64,000 nt of DNA from Nectonema munidae (lineage: Eukaryota > Nematomorpha > Nectonematoida > Nectonematidae): assembly GCA_030549495.1 (NCBI GenBank), contig JAUIRK010000343.1, forward strand, positions 186,001-250,000. Reading direction: 5' to 3'. The notes under the pieces were generated by a model, which was given only the letters and a program-made list of their open reading frames with translations, was not told the DNA's origin and made no database searches. Below, in pieces: positions 1 through 15,200 of this stretch (position 1 is its first letter; each line of letters begins with the position of its first letter). A program made the translations under genes and the position numbers.

Positions 1-98
1 TCTACTAGAGGAAATTTTATTGAAAAGATTTTCATAAATAATCTCACTTTATCTCTAGTTGAATATAATTTGGTTCTTTATTGTATTTTAATTTTTAG

Positions 99-221
99 AT
101 GACGTCTTGGATGAATGATACCAAAGAAAATTTTGTTATAAATAATTGTGAAATCGGTACCCACTCCAAAGACGCCTCTAATCTTCTGAAATCTCAAAAA
201 GTATTCCAAAGAAAATTCCTA
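99..221 (+). CDS. trio: TRIO exon: spectrin-repeat segment
   Basis: Begins after a pyrimidine-rich acceptor (atttttag) and ends at a GTAAAT donor; 41 codons, phase 0 at both ends. It encodes [11 protein letters not shown]...[19 protein letters not shown], the helix pattern 'W..d....l....iG.s...a..LL..h..F' of TRIO spectrin repeats. The ATG at its first codon is internal, not a start. The exon has the same length and motif order as the exon at 8274-8396, so it is a paralogous repeat exon. Confidence 0.82.
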
Positions 222-3200
222 GTAAATAACATCTTTTTTAATATATATTCGTTGGGTGTTGTTGTTCTATTCAATAGTATTGGCATATAAATTTATTATT
301 CAATTTAAATTCTCATTTACTGACTTATTTATGATTTTTTGAGTCGGACACTTCAAATAATTGTGTGTCAAGTGCTTATCAAATAGAAAAATCCTCACTT
401 TGTATTTCAATTTCTTATTTTTCTCTTCTTCTTTTCAAATCGCTTACCCTCGCTTTATACGTAGAATATGTCGAATGTCGATCTTTTTAATGATTTCATC
501 AAGATTGGTTAAATTTGATTATAAAAGTGAATTATAACATATATATTTTAAGCAATTATTTTTTTCCTTTTATAATTTTCAATGTTCAATCAAAAATTAA
601 GTTGAAGCTGAATATATTTAAGGGTTTCGTAAATCTTAAAAAACTAATAATAAAAGAAAAATTTTGTTTTGTATAGAAATAAAAATAGTGAAATAAAAAA
701 ATTAAATATTAAAAAGGTAGAACCATATTTAAATTTAAAAACAAAAATTCATCTTGATCAAAAATTGTTGCCACTCGCTTGTAGGCATCCTTGGACAGAT
801 TGTAAAGCATGTTTTTGATAGTGCTGATAAAGCAGGATAACAACATTTAGAGTTATATTTCAAAGTTGGTCGCAAACAAAACAGTTAACAATGTTCTCTG
901 CGTTATGATTGTTAATAAACTTTCTTTTAATTTTTTTAAAAATAACGTATATTCAATGGTATAAACGGATTGGAAAACTCAGCAATATTCCATAATTTTA
1001 GTGTTTTATAGGAATTTGATTGCTTAGAAGATCTAAGTTTATATAACGGATTTGTTACTTTGTTTGGGTATCGACTAACATAATTCTCTTTCTGGAAAAG
1101 TGAATCTAATCAAATTTTCAAATTTATTCGGTAATTGATTGAATAAAAATTTGTGTATAAAAAGAGAGAGATTGAACTCACATATATATCTGACACTTAT
1201 AATAGTTTACCTTGTTGTGACAAAATACTGGAATAAGAAGTGTAACCTTCGTTGAAAACAATCTGACATTTGAATTTTGGTAAGAAGAGAACTATTTTCA
1301 TGGCCCAAGACTAGGTTGTAATAAAAATAGATAGAAACAAAGATTTATAAATAGTAGACTTACTATCAGTTCGAAAATTTAATTATACGGTTTAACTTTG
1401 TAGCAATAAAAGAATTGTGATCATTCCAATTCAGCTTATTATTGGCAGTCAAACCCAGACATTTATCAATAATTTCGAAGGGCATAGAAATTTCAGTATA
1501 ATCAAATGTTCTTTTCTTATTAAAAGCGTTGCTTTCAATTTATCATAGTTGATTGACAAACAATTCAAGTCAAAGCAGTCAAAAACCGTTTGTATTTTTT
1601 TCCAAAATATCTTTAGAATACAGATTTTCTTTGTATATTTATAATATTATTTTCAAAAAGTTCATCACGAGCTTGAATAAAATGAAACGAAAACTTATCC
1701 GATATTTTTTTTCTACCAAACTTGATAATAATATTCGTGAAGAGATACAAGTAGAAGTAATAGAAATGGAATTTGATATAGCTCCTTAAAGTTCTTCGAA
1801 GTAAATACCTGATATTTTATTTTATCTTCAAAACTATTCTCTCTTTGAAAGTTCACACATACGCGAATACTTTTTTTCACAAATAAACGTTACTAAATCA
1901 AAAATTACGCATATTTGGCTTCACATTCTTATTATTTGTCCTCTTGGTAATACGGTTATTATCCTCGATAACAACGACTTGTATTGCAATTTTTTGGCTT
2001 CCTTGATCAGTAGAAATGGCATGCGCTCTCAATGTTTTTTGTCTCTTTTTTCATAATACACTACCTTTATTCCTTCCGTCATTATCTCCACGTGTTGGAA
2101 ATAGTGATCTGCCTTTCAATTTACAATTTCCAAACCCATTACTAACATATGATTTTGACATTTAGACTTTAAATCTGTTACATGCCCTCTCTTCTGTATG
2201 CAGTAGCCATATTAGCATTTTTCTGTACACATGTGGCTTTTATGGCTAACAGCATGTCGGCACTCTTCGGTTGCTTGTTTTGATTGACAACTCCTTATTT
2301 ATTATTTGGAGTTGTTCCTAATAAGATAAGTGATTTCCATCATTTGTTAGATGGTAAACATCCATGGTAAGAATAAATTTCCATTACTGTCATTGAAAAT
2401 GGGTAGTGATGCACAGGATATCTGGTTGGCCCAATATCCGACTTTAAGGTTGCTATTCGTCAATCCGAAATCTGCCCTTACTTTAAATTTTACCGGATAT
2501 TCGGATAATCCGGCCAGATAATAATTTATATTAAATTACTATTATTTTGAGCAATAACACATAGATATAATTTTTTTTATAAAACTATCTTTAACTTAAT
2601 TGCAATTATAGAAAAATTAAAAATAATACTTATGAATAAAAAGATTACTCGAAAATTTTTCTATTTTCTAAAAATTATAAAACTTTCATGTCAAATATTT
2701 TTTTATCTCGTACTTACCAATTAAAAATATATATATACTTCAAAATTTATGTTCATTTTGATCAGTGTGTCCAGTTAGCTTTTTTTTTGCACAATTATTC
2801 ACCAATAACCCTCAAAATATAAATCGTCTGCCTTAAGTTATATCAAGATTCATTCAAAAGAAAAATAGAGAATAATTTTTCGAAAACCAGTTCTTGAAAG
2901 GATCATAACTGGAATTAGTAGTCGTTAGGTTTTCATCTCCTAATTTGATTTGGACTTTTTACTTTTTTTTTCAAATCAGATTCATTTTTTGTTCCAGTTC
3001 TTGTAAAAATTTATTTTTCTTAAAAAGGGAGATTGAAATAGCTTATTTGTTGAAATTATTCAAAAAAGGTTAAAATTTCATATTAATTTTTATTTTATTA
3101 CTATTTTGACAACACAACTTTTTTTTTAGAATGGACAGAGCAATATATCCAGAATAATAGCAACTAGTAAGCAATTAATTGAACACAATCACTACTCCAC

Positions 3201-6200
3201 TGCCTATATCAAAAACATTTCAAATGGCCTGGAAAGTAGCTGGAATGAATTAACACAGATTGTGGAAAATCATTCCAAACTGCTCACTCTTTCCCTCACA
3301 TTCCATTTGAATTATGAAGAAGTATGCCCTTTTTCCTCTTTTTGTTTTCCCGGTCTTTCGCAAAAGCGCACTTTCTTTTTAGTTTGTCAATTACACATCA
3401 GGGTGTCACTCCTCTATCGAGCAGTCTGATATCAAAGTTGAAAGTTTTTCTTCCTTCCAAGAAATTGCCAAACGATATCACGCTATTTTGGACAAAATCT
3501 CGTCTAACTTTAATAAAGTAAAGTTCTTTTTATTTTGATTACTTTTTACAAATATATTAAATTTTTTAGAAGCATAATTCACTTGCTTATGTAAATGTCT
3601 AAATCATATTTTATAATTTTGTACCTCATGATATCTCTAGATCAGAGCTTTTCCTACCTCTGTATTGTTAGCGAGTATTTAAAAGAAATGCGTTATATGT
3701 CAATAAATTTATTAGGCTATAGAGCAAAGTTTGTCTAAAAATAAAAAAATTGAAATTCGGATCATGTTTTTAAAATATTTCTCCGTAGTTTTATCTCTGT
3801 GATTTGAAATGATCTCTTCCAAGAACATTAAAAGACAAAACTATGAAGGGAACCATGTTTTGAAAATGAACTGTTAGAACATTTTTTTTGAATATATTAC
3901 AGATGTATACATGATAGAGCAGTGGTTCTTAAACTGGGGACGACGGGCCCTAAGGGTTCAATCGCCACATCCTAGTGGGTCCGTGAACAGGTCATACTAA
4001 GATATATAATTAGCAAGGAGTGGCTTGTTTTTCTTTTCTTCCTTGAATTTGAATAACATTTGATTTGCTCCCTCTATTTAACATCTTAGATAGTTTAACT
4101 TTATTAAAGCTTTTTTCACCATTAATAACATTTTTATTTATGATTCTCTGTTTATGTTGGCATGTAATTTCTTATAAGCACAAGCTTTTTCGTTTGCATG
4201 GTTTGCTTCAGAGAAATAGAAAAATTATTAATCCTATTTTGTTGTGATTTGTCATGAAATGGAACAAAAATGAAGTTTTTTACCACACAGTTGGCTGGCT
4301 TTTAAGAGACCTTAACTTTTACTATTAGTAAAAGAGAAAGAAAGTTCACTTTTAGAACAATTTGGCACTTTATATAATGAAGTATTATTTATAACTAAGC
4401 CTATTTATGAGATATTTTTAGCCATATAAATGAAGTAAATTGAGCTATTCAATTTCCTGGAGTTATAACAGAAAGCGTCGCAAGCTCTCCCATGTTAGAA
4501 ACAAGGACTTGTTTAAATTATTGCATACAGAATTTTGTGCACATCTGATTACTCAACAAAACTCCTTTTTTCTGTTTAGAAAACCTCACAGTTAGAGATT
4601 GGATTCTCAATACTCTTCTTGCCGATATAGTATGTTTTAGTGATCATCTTACTAAAAATAATCTCATTGATCTAAGAGGAAAGAATTGCTAAAATTTAAT
4701 TTAACACAAAGAGTTTAGAAGAATATATTTGTGGATCACCATTTTCTGCATTATTATTATCAAAACAAATTCTAAATATGACGTGCGGATTCCCGTGTCC
4801 AACACTATTCCACAGTTTCATCCTTTTATTCAAGACAAACAACAGCCTTCACATTAAGTTAAAAATCTTTGAGTAAAATAATTATTTTCATTTTTTCTAA
4901 TATATTTAACTTACATTAGATTAACTAAGGATATATGGAACCCTGGGGGTCGATAACACATCTCTAGGGATCAATAAGATTGACAAACTTACCAAATTGT
5001 GTTATGTTTTTTTTACTTTATAATATTAATAAATCTCCTTTTTCTTTTAAAACATAGTTTAAGACATTGTATAGTATAGGATAAAGGAAACATTTTTTTG
5101 TTTGTATTTTTTCTCTTAATTGTTGGACATTGATTAATGTTTTTATGAAACATTTCTATGTGGAGTGTGTGTCGATGTGAAGACAACTGTTCTATGAAGG
5201 GGTCGAAGCATAAAAAAGTTTGCCGATCCTGGATTAACTAAAATAAATTAAAAACAGTTAAAAAGAGGTAGTTGGAAATATAAAATAGGGGTTTAAAACT
5301 AAAAAAATAAAAAAAAATCGCGAAAAAATAGTTAAAAACTTGGGAGAATTCAAAAAAAAAAAATAACGTATTTAAATGATTGATATGTTTTTTAAGGGGG
5401 TTCAAAATCTAAATATAATTTTTCAAAGGGTTCGTTACTTGAAAATGTTTAGAACCACTGTGATTGAGGTATAACTTTTTAGATATCTAATGAAAGATTT
5501 TCACGTATCTATTTCATATAAAGAAAGGATACAGGCAATACATGGATTCTGCAACATTAGTACAGGCGTCGGCAACCTTTTGATAATAAAGTGCCAAACG
5601 TATCTGACAAATGCATTCCGCGTGCGATCCTCATAATACTAGCTTTAATACCAAGTCATTCTTTTGAACCTCGTTATAACAGAACTCTAATTTATTAATC
5701 CTAATTCAAAATGAATGCGAATAAATGTACTTTTAATTTCTAATTTAATTTTTTTATCACATTATAGATACTGCAGTTGTCACTATACCTATTTTCTTTC
5801 CATCTTAGTATAAAATTTGCCGCAAAATGAGATACATTTTTAAAAGAGTCTACTTAACCCGTTAACGACTAGAATAACAGACGACAAAGCAAAAGATTTG
5901 TATTAAAAAGCATTAATAAACGCAGACGATTCACATTTTTGTAAAGTCGACTGTGGTCGATAACCGGTTAAAGTAGATGATCCTTAAAATATGATTTGAG
6001 TTTTAAGAGTCTCCTTGTTTAGACTGAGCATGGTAACTCTGTGCTGCTAAACATGCAACTCTTTTAAAAAATAGGTGTTTGCAACGTCACTTTCAAAACA
6101 ACAAGTTCACTTTTGCTAGCATTATTTATGATCAGTTATATTTTTATTGAAATTTAATATTACCAAATACAACTAACTTCGATAAGTTTAAATAGATCAT

Positions 6201-9200
6201 AAAAATATGTAACCATGTAACATATATGATGTCTTATCCTGAAATATAAGTATACGTGCCACTGTGAATTGCTCCGCGTAATATATTTTTGAAGAGTTTT
6301 TTCAATTTTATCATATATCTATTATTTTCTTCCTAGGTTACGCAATCAGGTCGTTCCCTGGTTGAATATATATCCCTTTGTGAGAATGGACCAGATTACA
6401 ATCAAGCAGCTAGTTTTGTGGTTGATAACATTCGCAATATTCTCTCGTTAAATGAAAATTTGAAGCTTCTTATACAAGAGAAACAATTATTCATTGCCCA
6501 AAATCAACAAGTTTTTATGCTTAATCAAGATGTTCAACAAGTGAGTCTCCTTTGCATTACTCTTTCTTCTATTAATTAAAAGAAAAAAACGAATATCTTT
6601 TCAATAGAATAGTTAAAAGGCTCAAGATCCACAATTCTATATGTTAATTGTACACAATTCCTTTGTGTTATCTCCTAATGAATATTGCATCGGATATTGG
6701 AGTTGTCGAATCTGTCGTATAAATGAGGTCTTACAATATTACCAATGAGTCTTCTGATACAACCCTTTCCATATGGTCTTTAAAGAAAAAGACATTTTTA
6801 CCCTTCGAACATCAAATATAGAATCAGCTCAACCAAAAGTTCAGTTTCCTAAAGATTTACTAAAGAGATCATTTTTAGAGTCATGGTATAAAACCTTCAC
6901 TTGGTTTGAGTATAACATATCGAGGGATAGAAAAGACAACTATTACTATCGGTTTCAATAACTGGTAAATGGCAATAATGAGAGATTAAGGCTTAATTAC
7001 ATCCGATGAGTAGTGATCCATCATATATTTCAATGGTTTTGTTCTCCTGTTTTGATAGGTTCACAAACTTAGTAAAAATTTTAGCGTGGAGGTCTCTTTA
7101 TAATTTTTTAATAGTTCGGGATTTTATTTAATAAAAATAGATTAACATATAAATTACTATACTAAAAAATTAACACAATTGTTTATTCAAAAATTGTCTG
7201 AATAATTTAATCAATGTCAATGGGATGGGTGCATCTATTTTGTCTAAGTTTGGCTCTGTTTTGGCCAATGTAAATCTCATATTACTCAAACCTGTTTCGG
7301 GATTTGGTTTCAATGGCAAGAGGCTTCAATGGAAAACGCTTCCTCACTCATATGTAGTGGGAAATCGAATGAGAACTTTCAGAGTCATCTTTGCAACATC
7401 AGCATAGGACTCTCTCATTTCAATCGAAAAATTGCTATTAGACACTTCACAAAACATGTTTTGTACCTCCTCAATCATTTCAAATCAATAAACTATTCCT
7501 AAATTAAGAAGTCCTCTAAGACAAGATTATTAATTGAGATTACAAACGCCTTTTTGATAAATTGATAGTATTTTTAAAAGTCATAAGATATCTCTCCTAT
7601 TAGGTATCGTTTGACAGGAAGATATGCTTCAGCTTTACAAGTTCATAATTTCTTAGCACTTTCAATATGATATCTTTGCAGCAAGGTAATATCAACTGTT
7701 CTCCTATATTGTGGGACTTTTTGACAACAGTTATTTTTTGAAACTTTATACAAGGCTTTCAAACCTAAATCTGTTTTGGTACTGAATATTTTTAGCCGAG
7801 GGTAGAATGGGGGATAAAACTTTTAAAAATATTTTATAGTATATGAGGATTTAATTCTCTTTTCATGTGAGTTTTGTATCCGTTCTTGAGTATTCCTTCG
7901 AAGTTCTAAAGCTTCCGCCCGAGAACCATCATGCCATTTGAAAAATAATGTTCTGTGCAATTAAAAAAACCCGAAAAAATTTAATGTTATGATTTAAGAT
8001 CATAAGTGCAATGTGCATATTTTTATAATTATCATTAAAAATGTATATAAAATATTTTATTTTCAAATTAAATTTTGCTATAGAGACTAATACTTTGTTT
8101 GTATTATTTTTTGGAAGTGTATATATGGTAGACCAAAGCTAAGTAAAGTAATTGAAGGCCCATATGGTAAGAAAGCGAGGCGAAGCTTAAACGTTTTTTT
8201 TCGCTCATGTCTTATATATTTAATTGTAATTTTGTGAAATGAGGAATTAAATCAGATTCGTTTTAACTTTTAGGTTATTGAATGGATCAAAACGCAAGGA
8301 ATTGTTTACCTGAATAAAAATTTAGGCATTGGAAAGTCCGTTCAAAAGACAAAGCTTTTTCTTTATAATTTACAGAATTTTGAGAAGATCGCTCAAGTAA
8401 GTTATTTTCATTTTTTTTCCATATTTTGTATTTTTTTTCTATTTTCATTAGAATACTTTCAAAAATGCAAACAAGCTTTTTACCTCTGGAAACGAATTAT
8501 TAAATTCTCCTAGATTCAATGGTCAGAAAGAAGAAATATTTAATATTTTAGATATATTAACGCAAGAGTATGAGTACTTTAATCTTCAAATTTCTAAGCG
8601 GAGAAGTGTTTTGCTGTTTGCCATTGATTTTTTCACTAGATGTGAAAAACTTTTTCTCTGGTTCGAAAGATTTAAGATTGAGATTGAAACGATGGAATCC
8701 TTCGGTTCGATTGAAAAAGCTAGCAACATTGTAGGCCAGTTGAATGAAATGCAGTCAGAAGTTAATGCTGGTATTTCGGTCATTCGTGAAGAAGGCGCTT
8801 CTCTTTTATCCTATTTAAAAGATCATGACTTCAACGAAGTAAACGATGAGTATGAGCATGTGCTGAAAGTAATGGAAGACATAAGCCTTCTAAAAGAAGA
8901 CCTAGAAAGCATGTGGCTAAAGAAGAAACATAAAATCGAGTTGGACGTTAGGATGCAAATTTTTGAAAACGATTCGCTCTTGGTTTTATCGAAATTGGAG
9001 TTGTGGAATGATGAAATAAGGGACGTTGATTTAGGAGCGTCTGTCGAAGCCTTGCAAGATATGCTCAAAAAAAGTTTTGAAATTCGCCTATCAATGCAAA
9101 GCATTTGCCAACAACACATCGAAAAGGGGAAAGAATTGTGTGTGTTAGTTGATGAGGTAGGTGTGAATACGGATTCGCCTCATTTTAAAGTTTTAATGGA

Positions 9201-12200
9201 GCATATAGCAGAAAGATTGCCGGACTTGGAAGAAATGATCGCATTGAAAATATACAAACTAGAGGAAGCTATTAAAACTAGTGGTTTTGTTTTCCAGTGT
9301 CAGCGCATGCTTAAGTTCATTGAAGACATTGAAAAGGGAATTGTGACTGTCAGCATTAACGCGCCTCTTTCTCTAGAAATGGTAAAGGATCAACAGCACG
9401 CTTATAAAGAAAATAAAGTTTATTTGGAGCATGCGAGGAGTTATGTCTTTAAATTATTCACCGAAGCAGATGCCTTATTGACTCCATCCAAAGAAGATAA
9501 TAACCAAATTTTGCACTACCACCCTGCTCTAGTTCAGGATAACAAGCAGCGAGTATACAATTCTTGGCAGCGCTTAAGACTTAAGAGCGAAGAGCAGTAC
9601 AAATTACTAGATGCAGCTTTCAAATTTTACACGAGTTATGAGCAACTTCTTGCAGAGCACAAGTTACTTGAAACTGAGTTTGTTTGCTTGAAACCCCCAA
9701 CATTAAAAGATTGGTGTGCGGAATTACCCTCGACTTTAGATTGCAAGGGCAGATTAAATGAAATGCACGATCTTATTAAAAAGCATGGCGAGAAAAAAGG
9801 AGCCTTTCTCAAAGCTCACACAGAAGTTCGCAAAGATGCTGAAGAGTTTTTGCTTTATTACAATCGGAGTCTACAACAGCGTTCTCCCTTTGATGTTAAT
9901 ATGGAAACAACAAATTCCCTAGTCTTAGATAAAATTGAAAAATGCATTGAAGTTGTCAATCAAAAAGAAGCAGTTATTTTGCAGCTCTGGTCAAAGAGAA
10001 ACAAAGAATACAATTACTGCAGGTCATATTTAGCTTTTCAAAAAAGCGCTAATCAAGCGATTTCCTGGATCGATAAACAGAATGTAAAAAATGAAGAAAG
10101 ACTCAATAAACAAAATATTGAAATGAATGAGAGTATTGACACTGAAGTTGCCTTGAAAGAGTACACTGAACACAAGAAGAAAATCAGCAATATCAAAGAA
10201 AGGATGAGTCAGCTCAACACTTACAAGGATACCTTTGCCGAAAACAATGTCACACATGCTTCTAAGTTTAAGAGCATTGTACAAGAAGTCACTTCCTTGT
10301 ATTACTCCTTCAAAGATACAATAGAGGAAAGATGCACTTATCTTGAAAATTTGATCGAATCGCGTCATAAGCCAAGGTCTAGATCTGCAGAAGAGCAGAG
10401 TAATGAAATTTCTTCTGAAGATACTACTTCTTTAGATAAGTCGTATCGTAATTGTTCTCTCGCAGAAAGTGAATCTTCTTCCACGATAAGTGCTCATGTT
10501 AATCAGAGTGACTTAGGGTTTGAAGAGGATGCCGTAGAGTGTATTGAGTCAAGTAGATTAAAACGAACATCTTTTAGCACTTCAGAGATCGAAGAAAAAA
10601 GGAAGAGTTTTAGAAAGCGTGAATTTATTATTGCTGAATTGCTTCAAACTGAACAGAGTTATGTTAATGACCTAAATGACCTGATCCAAATTTATTTGAC
10701 TCAATTTAGAGAAAGTAAGGAAGTGCCAGAATCACAACAGGAAAGAGCTATCTTTGGTAACATAGAAGAGATACAGAATTTTCACTTTAACATTTTCCTT
10801 AAAGAGCTTAGAAAGTATGAGAGTTTTCCTGAAGATGTTGGTCATTGCTTTTTGAAGTGGTCTACAAAGTTTCAAATTTATGTGTGGTATTGTAAAAACA
10901 AAGTCGAATCCAATAGAATTATTGTACAACCTAGTTGGGTAAAGTTTTTTTCAGAAATTCAAACAAATAATTCAATATCTCTTCCCATTGCCGCCTACTT
11001 GATAAAACCAGTTCAGCGCATAACAAAGTATCAACTATTATTAAAAGATCTCCTCTCTTGTTGCAACGATGCTAGTGAGATTAAGGTACTTTTTATTTTA
11101 TTTTTAGTAACAATGTTATATCTTATTTGCTAGCTCATTAACATTGTAAATGAAAAATATTTAAGCTTAAAATTAATAAGATATAAATTTTCATTATTGT
11201 TGACTATTTTTTTGTGTAAACTGAATTTCATGTTTTGCTATTTTTACAAAATAGATCTTAAATACTCATTTTTATCTCTTACTTTTTGAGTGATAATATC
11301 ACACGTTTTCCTTTTTTGATCGAAATTTTTTTGTGCAAACTGAAACCACGTTCTTAATAAAAGTAGTAGCTAATAAGATTTGGAGCATTCAATAAGAAAT
11401 CTTAACAAGTTTTTTTATTTTATCTAGGCTATTTACTTGATTAACTTCGTGGTGTGTCTTTTTTATGTTTGTTAACTTGTGAATAAGGAAATATATATTC
11501 CGTACAGAGAATATATTAATCCAATAATAATTTGAATCACTGTTACGTGTGGACTTTTGGAAGCGACATCTTTATTTTAACACATGCCTTTTTGTTTTGG
11601 ATCATCTTTTTGTGATTTTGAATTTTATAATGCTGCCTGACAATATATTTAGCAGCAATATGCTTTATGTAGGTTTGCTGTCTTAAAAACTAGCCTAAGG
11701 AAATCCTTCTTTTTTCTTCTGGAATAGACGGTGACAACTTTAACTTATATGTATTAAAAATAGAAAGTTGATAAGAAAATTATTTCGTATAAGGACAATT
11801 TTAGAATGGCAAATGGATAAAATAGAACTAAATTTGATGTAAATATACGTTTAAGAAATAATTTTTGATGAGTATAAAAGCACTAAGAGTGACATCCATA
11901 AAAATATTGTTTTTTTGTTAAATTTTGGAATAGTCTGATAATATTTCCATGCACCTCCAATAGTTTTGAGTTTTTCCTTTGGAAAATAGTAAATTACTCC
12001 GAAATTTGTGAAAAAAAGTTTATGATATTTATTTTTATTCTTTGGAAATTAGTAAATTAGTCTGAAATTTGTGAAAAAAAGTTTATTTATCATATTTATA
12101 TTAAGAATAAATATTGATTTATGATTTTGATTTTTGTAATTTTTTTAAATAAGGAGTTACGTTCAAACATATTTCAGTTCTTCCAAATTTTAGCAAAAAT

Positions 12201-15200
12201 ATATTCGCAAATTTAGTTTTCATTTTCTAGTTATATTGTTAATAGTCGCATATTGAATTGCACTATTCTCATAATGAATGAAAATGAGTTTAGATGTTAT
12301 CTTTGATTTTAATATTGAATCATAACAGAAAAGCAATAAATACTTAAGGAAGCTTTGGACGTGATGATTTCGGTACCGAAGCAAGCAAATGACGCCATGC
12401 ACCTCTCCCTTCTCGTGAACTATGACGACAATCTAGAAGTTTTGGGAAGTGTGATTCTACAAAATGAATTTTTGTTGTGGAATAGTAAACAACTCATTCG
12501 AAAAAGCAAAATGGAAAGACGTATCTTTCTTTTCGAAATGTGTCTTATCATTGCGAAAGAAGTGAGTGATGGTGGAGGCGGCAAAGTCAAGTATCAGTAC
12601 AAGAACAAAATCATGGTTAGTTTGTAATCGTTTGCACGCATCTCTTCTCTATTCATCTTCTTTTGCGTAGATCTCTGAAATTGGCATAACCGAGCACGTA
12701 GAGGGTGATGAGTGCAAGTTTGCCCTTTGGACAGGTGCATATGCTCCGTCTTCAGATATTCGAATGATCTTTAAAGCTCCTTCTCTTGACATAAAGCAAA
12801 GATGGGTGAAAAAAATTCGAGAACTGATAAACGCGTCAAGCACATTCTTAAGAAGTAATATCGTGAATATGTTGATTGGACTTTTTGTATTTCAATTAAA
12901 TCTTTTTAGATGATGTCAATGCTACAACCATAACCAACATACGATTTTCTATTGACTCTTCAAATATTACTTCTAATTCTGAAAGTTCTGAACAAAGATC
13001 TAGTTTGTATTCAGAAGATAGTAATAACACCTTTATTACGGATAAATTAATAAATCCTCCAATTTATAACGAAAACATTAAATTAAATCTCTCTCGAAAG
13101 AATGCGAATGAAGAAAAGGTATACTTTTAAAATCCAATTCGTTAATGTATATTCTGATTAATATCTGTTATCATTTAAGGTAGCTGCTGAACTTGGCTTA
13201 GTAACCGAAAATTTTCTCGCTACTTCCTTAGATCAAGTATCAGTGAAGAAAGGAGATACGGTAAAGGTTATCAACAAACTACGAACCGTCTTTTTGCCGC
13301 TAATAGACGTGCAAAATAGTGCTCTAAATGCAGTTGGTAGCGATGAGGATGCCTTCTTCGTCCAGCTTGTCTATCGAGTAATTCTTAAGTCTCTTCCTAG
13401 TTTAACACCATACACCCCTTTTTACAAATCTTTGTTCTGTGCTTATTTCTAAGATTTTCTGAATCAGAGTGTTTTTCAATCGGATGCCCTATTTAACAAT
13501 ATTGAATCCGATTTAAATTACCAAGTATGCTTTTTTCAACTCCAACTATTTAGTATTCAAAAATATGTATGTGAATATTTATTCTATCAGTTTAAAATAT
13601 TTAAAAATTCATGAAATATTTTTTTTATTTATCTGTATAGACCTGCGCTCTTTATCATGAGTAATCCTGAGAATGGAGATTCTCACAAATTTTTTATTAT
13701 ATTTTTTGTTCAATTAATATTTACATCATATATTGAGGAGACGAGAATCTCTGAGCTTTGCCAAGATACTTATGTTTAATTGTAAGGTTTTTATTTGGCT
13801 CCTCCACTTCTAGTTATTGAAATTTCACAAAATTTAGTTTATATTTCTTATTTAAGTAAAACAACATTTGGTTAAAATTTCAAGACATTTGAATCAATAT
13901 TTCTCATACACAGTAATAAATTTAAACAACATTTAATGGAAATTATAAACTTTATTTAGTTAGAAAAAAATTTTGTATCACATTTTTCAATAGCATACAC
14001 GGTAAAAATCGAATATAAATGATATAAAGAGAAATTAATAAAAATCAAATCAAATATAAGATAAAAATTGGAACGTTAAAAATTAAGTGAAAACAAAAAT
14101 TCTCTAGAAAAGGACATTGAAAGCGGATACAGTGCGCTTCATAAATTTTTAGGTTTTCTTCATTGAATTTTTTGATACTTGTAATTGAAAATTTTGAAAA
14201 TCAGATTTTAAAACGTGTTTTCCAATAGATGAAAGGTTTTAATTTTATTTGGTCCAAGGGAGTTAGAATTAAGAATTTTTGAAGCATGTTCATCAATTCA
14301 TGAAGCAAAATGTTTACTTGTTTGGCCAATGTATCTGTTACTGGAGAAAATATGACATTTTTCAAAGGAGAATTTGGTAACAAGTCTTTCGCAACAAATT
14401 GGAAAACACGCGATGAAGTGTAAACAAAATTAGCTTTAATTGAAAATACCAGTTTTGATATTAATTCTCTCGTTTTTCTATAATGTACCTTTGAACGAGA
14501 GTCACCTTTGAATGGCAAAGAAATCGTATAGAATAATCTTTCAGGAGTAAAGTGAGCTGGTGGACGATTTTGTATCTCCCTAAGAGTGATTTATTACTTT
14601 TTCAACCAGATTCACTTGTTATGAATTTAATTTAAAAATGTTCTTTAGTTTGTTTATTTCATCATATTGTAGATTAGAGCTAGAGCAAATTGGCTCTGAA
14701 CACGAAAATTTTATCAAGTTGATTTTGAATCTGAGACATGCAAAGTAATAAATGTTAATGCATTGGGAACAAAATAACGCTTGTGGATGGATATCTTGGT
14801 TCTACGTCTTTCTATCAGAATATCCTGAAAATATATTTTGAAATTAACCATTTTTTCGGAAGAAAAGGATAAATTATAATGGACTGAATTAAATTCGAAT
14901 GAAATAACATCAAAATTCCAGAAATTGCAGGATTTCTTTCCATAGTATCGCTTGGAAAATTTCTAGGCCACCTTATGTTTAGCAAGAGTTTTTCAAATCT
15001 GAAAACAAGATTTGAAGCATTTGCTGAAATACACTGTTTTAATGACTTCATTGAATTTTTCAACTCATCGGGTATGATTTTATGGCTCGGCACACTGGGT
15101 ACCAATTACATCTGGAGATTTTTGCTTAGCCAGATTCCTACTTAATACCATGTTCTGTAAAAAAAATGTATCACTTTGTCAAATGTCTTACCGTTGTTCT

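Noticed and set aside
8586-10929. Several minus-strand open frames (60-112 codons) opposite the large exon
   Set aside because: They are shadows of the strongly coding plus-strand spectrin/DH1 exon and have no family resemblance of their own.
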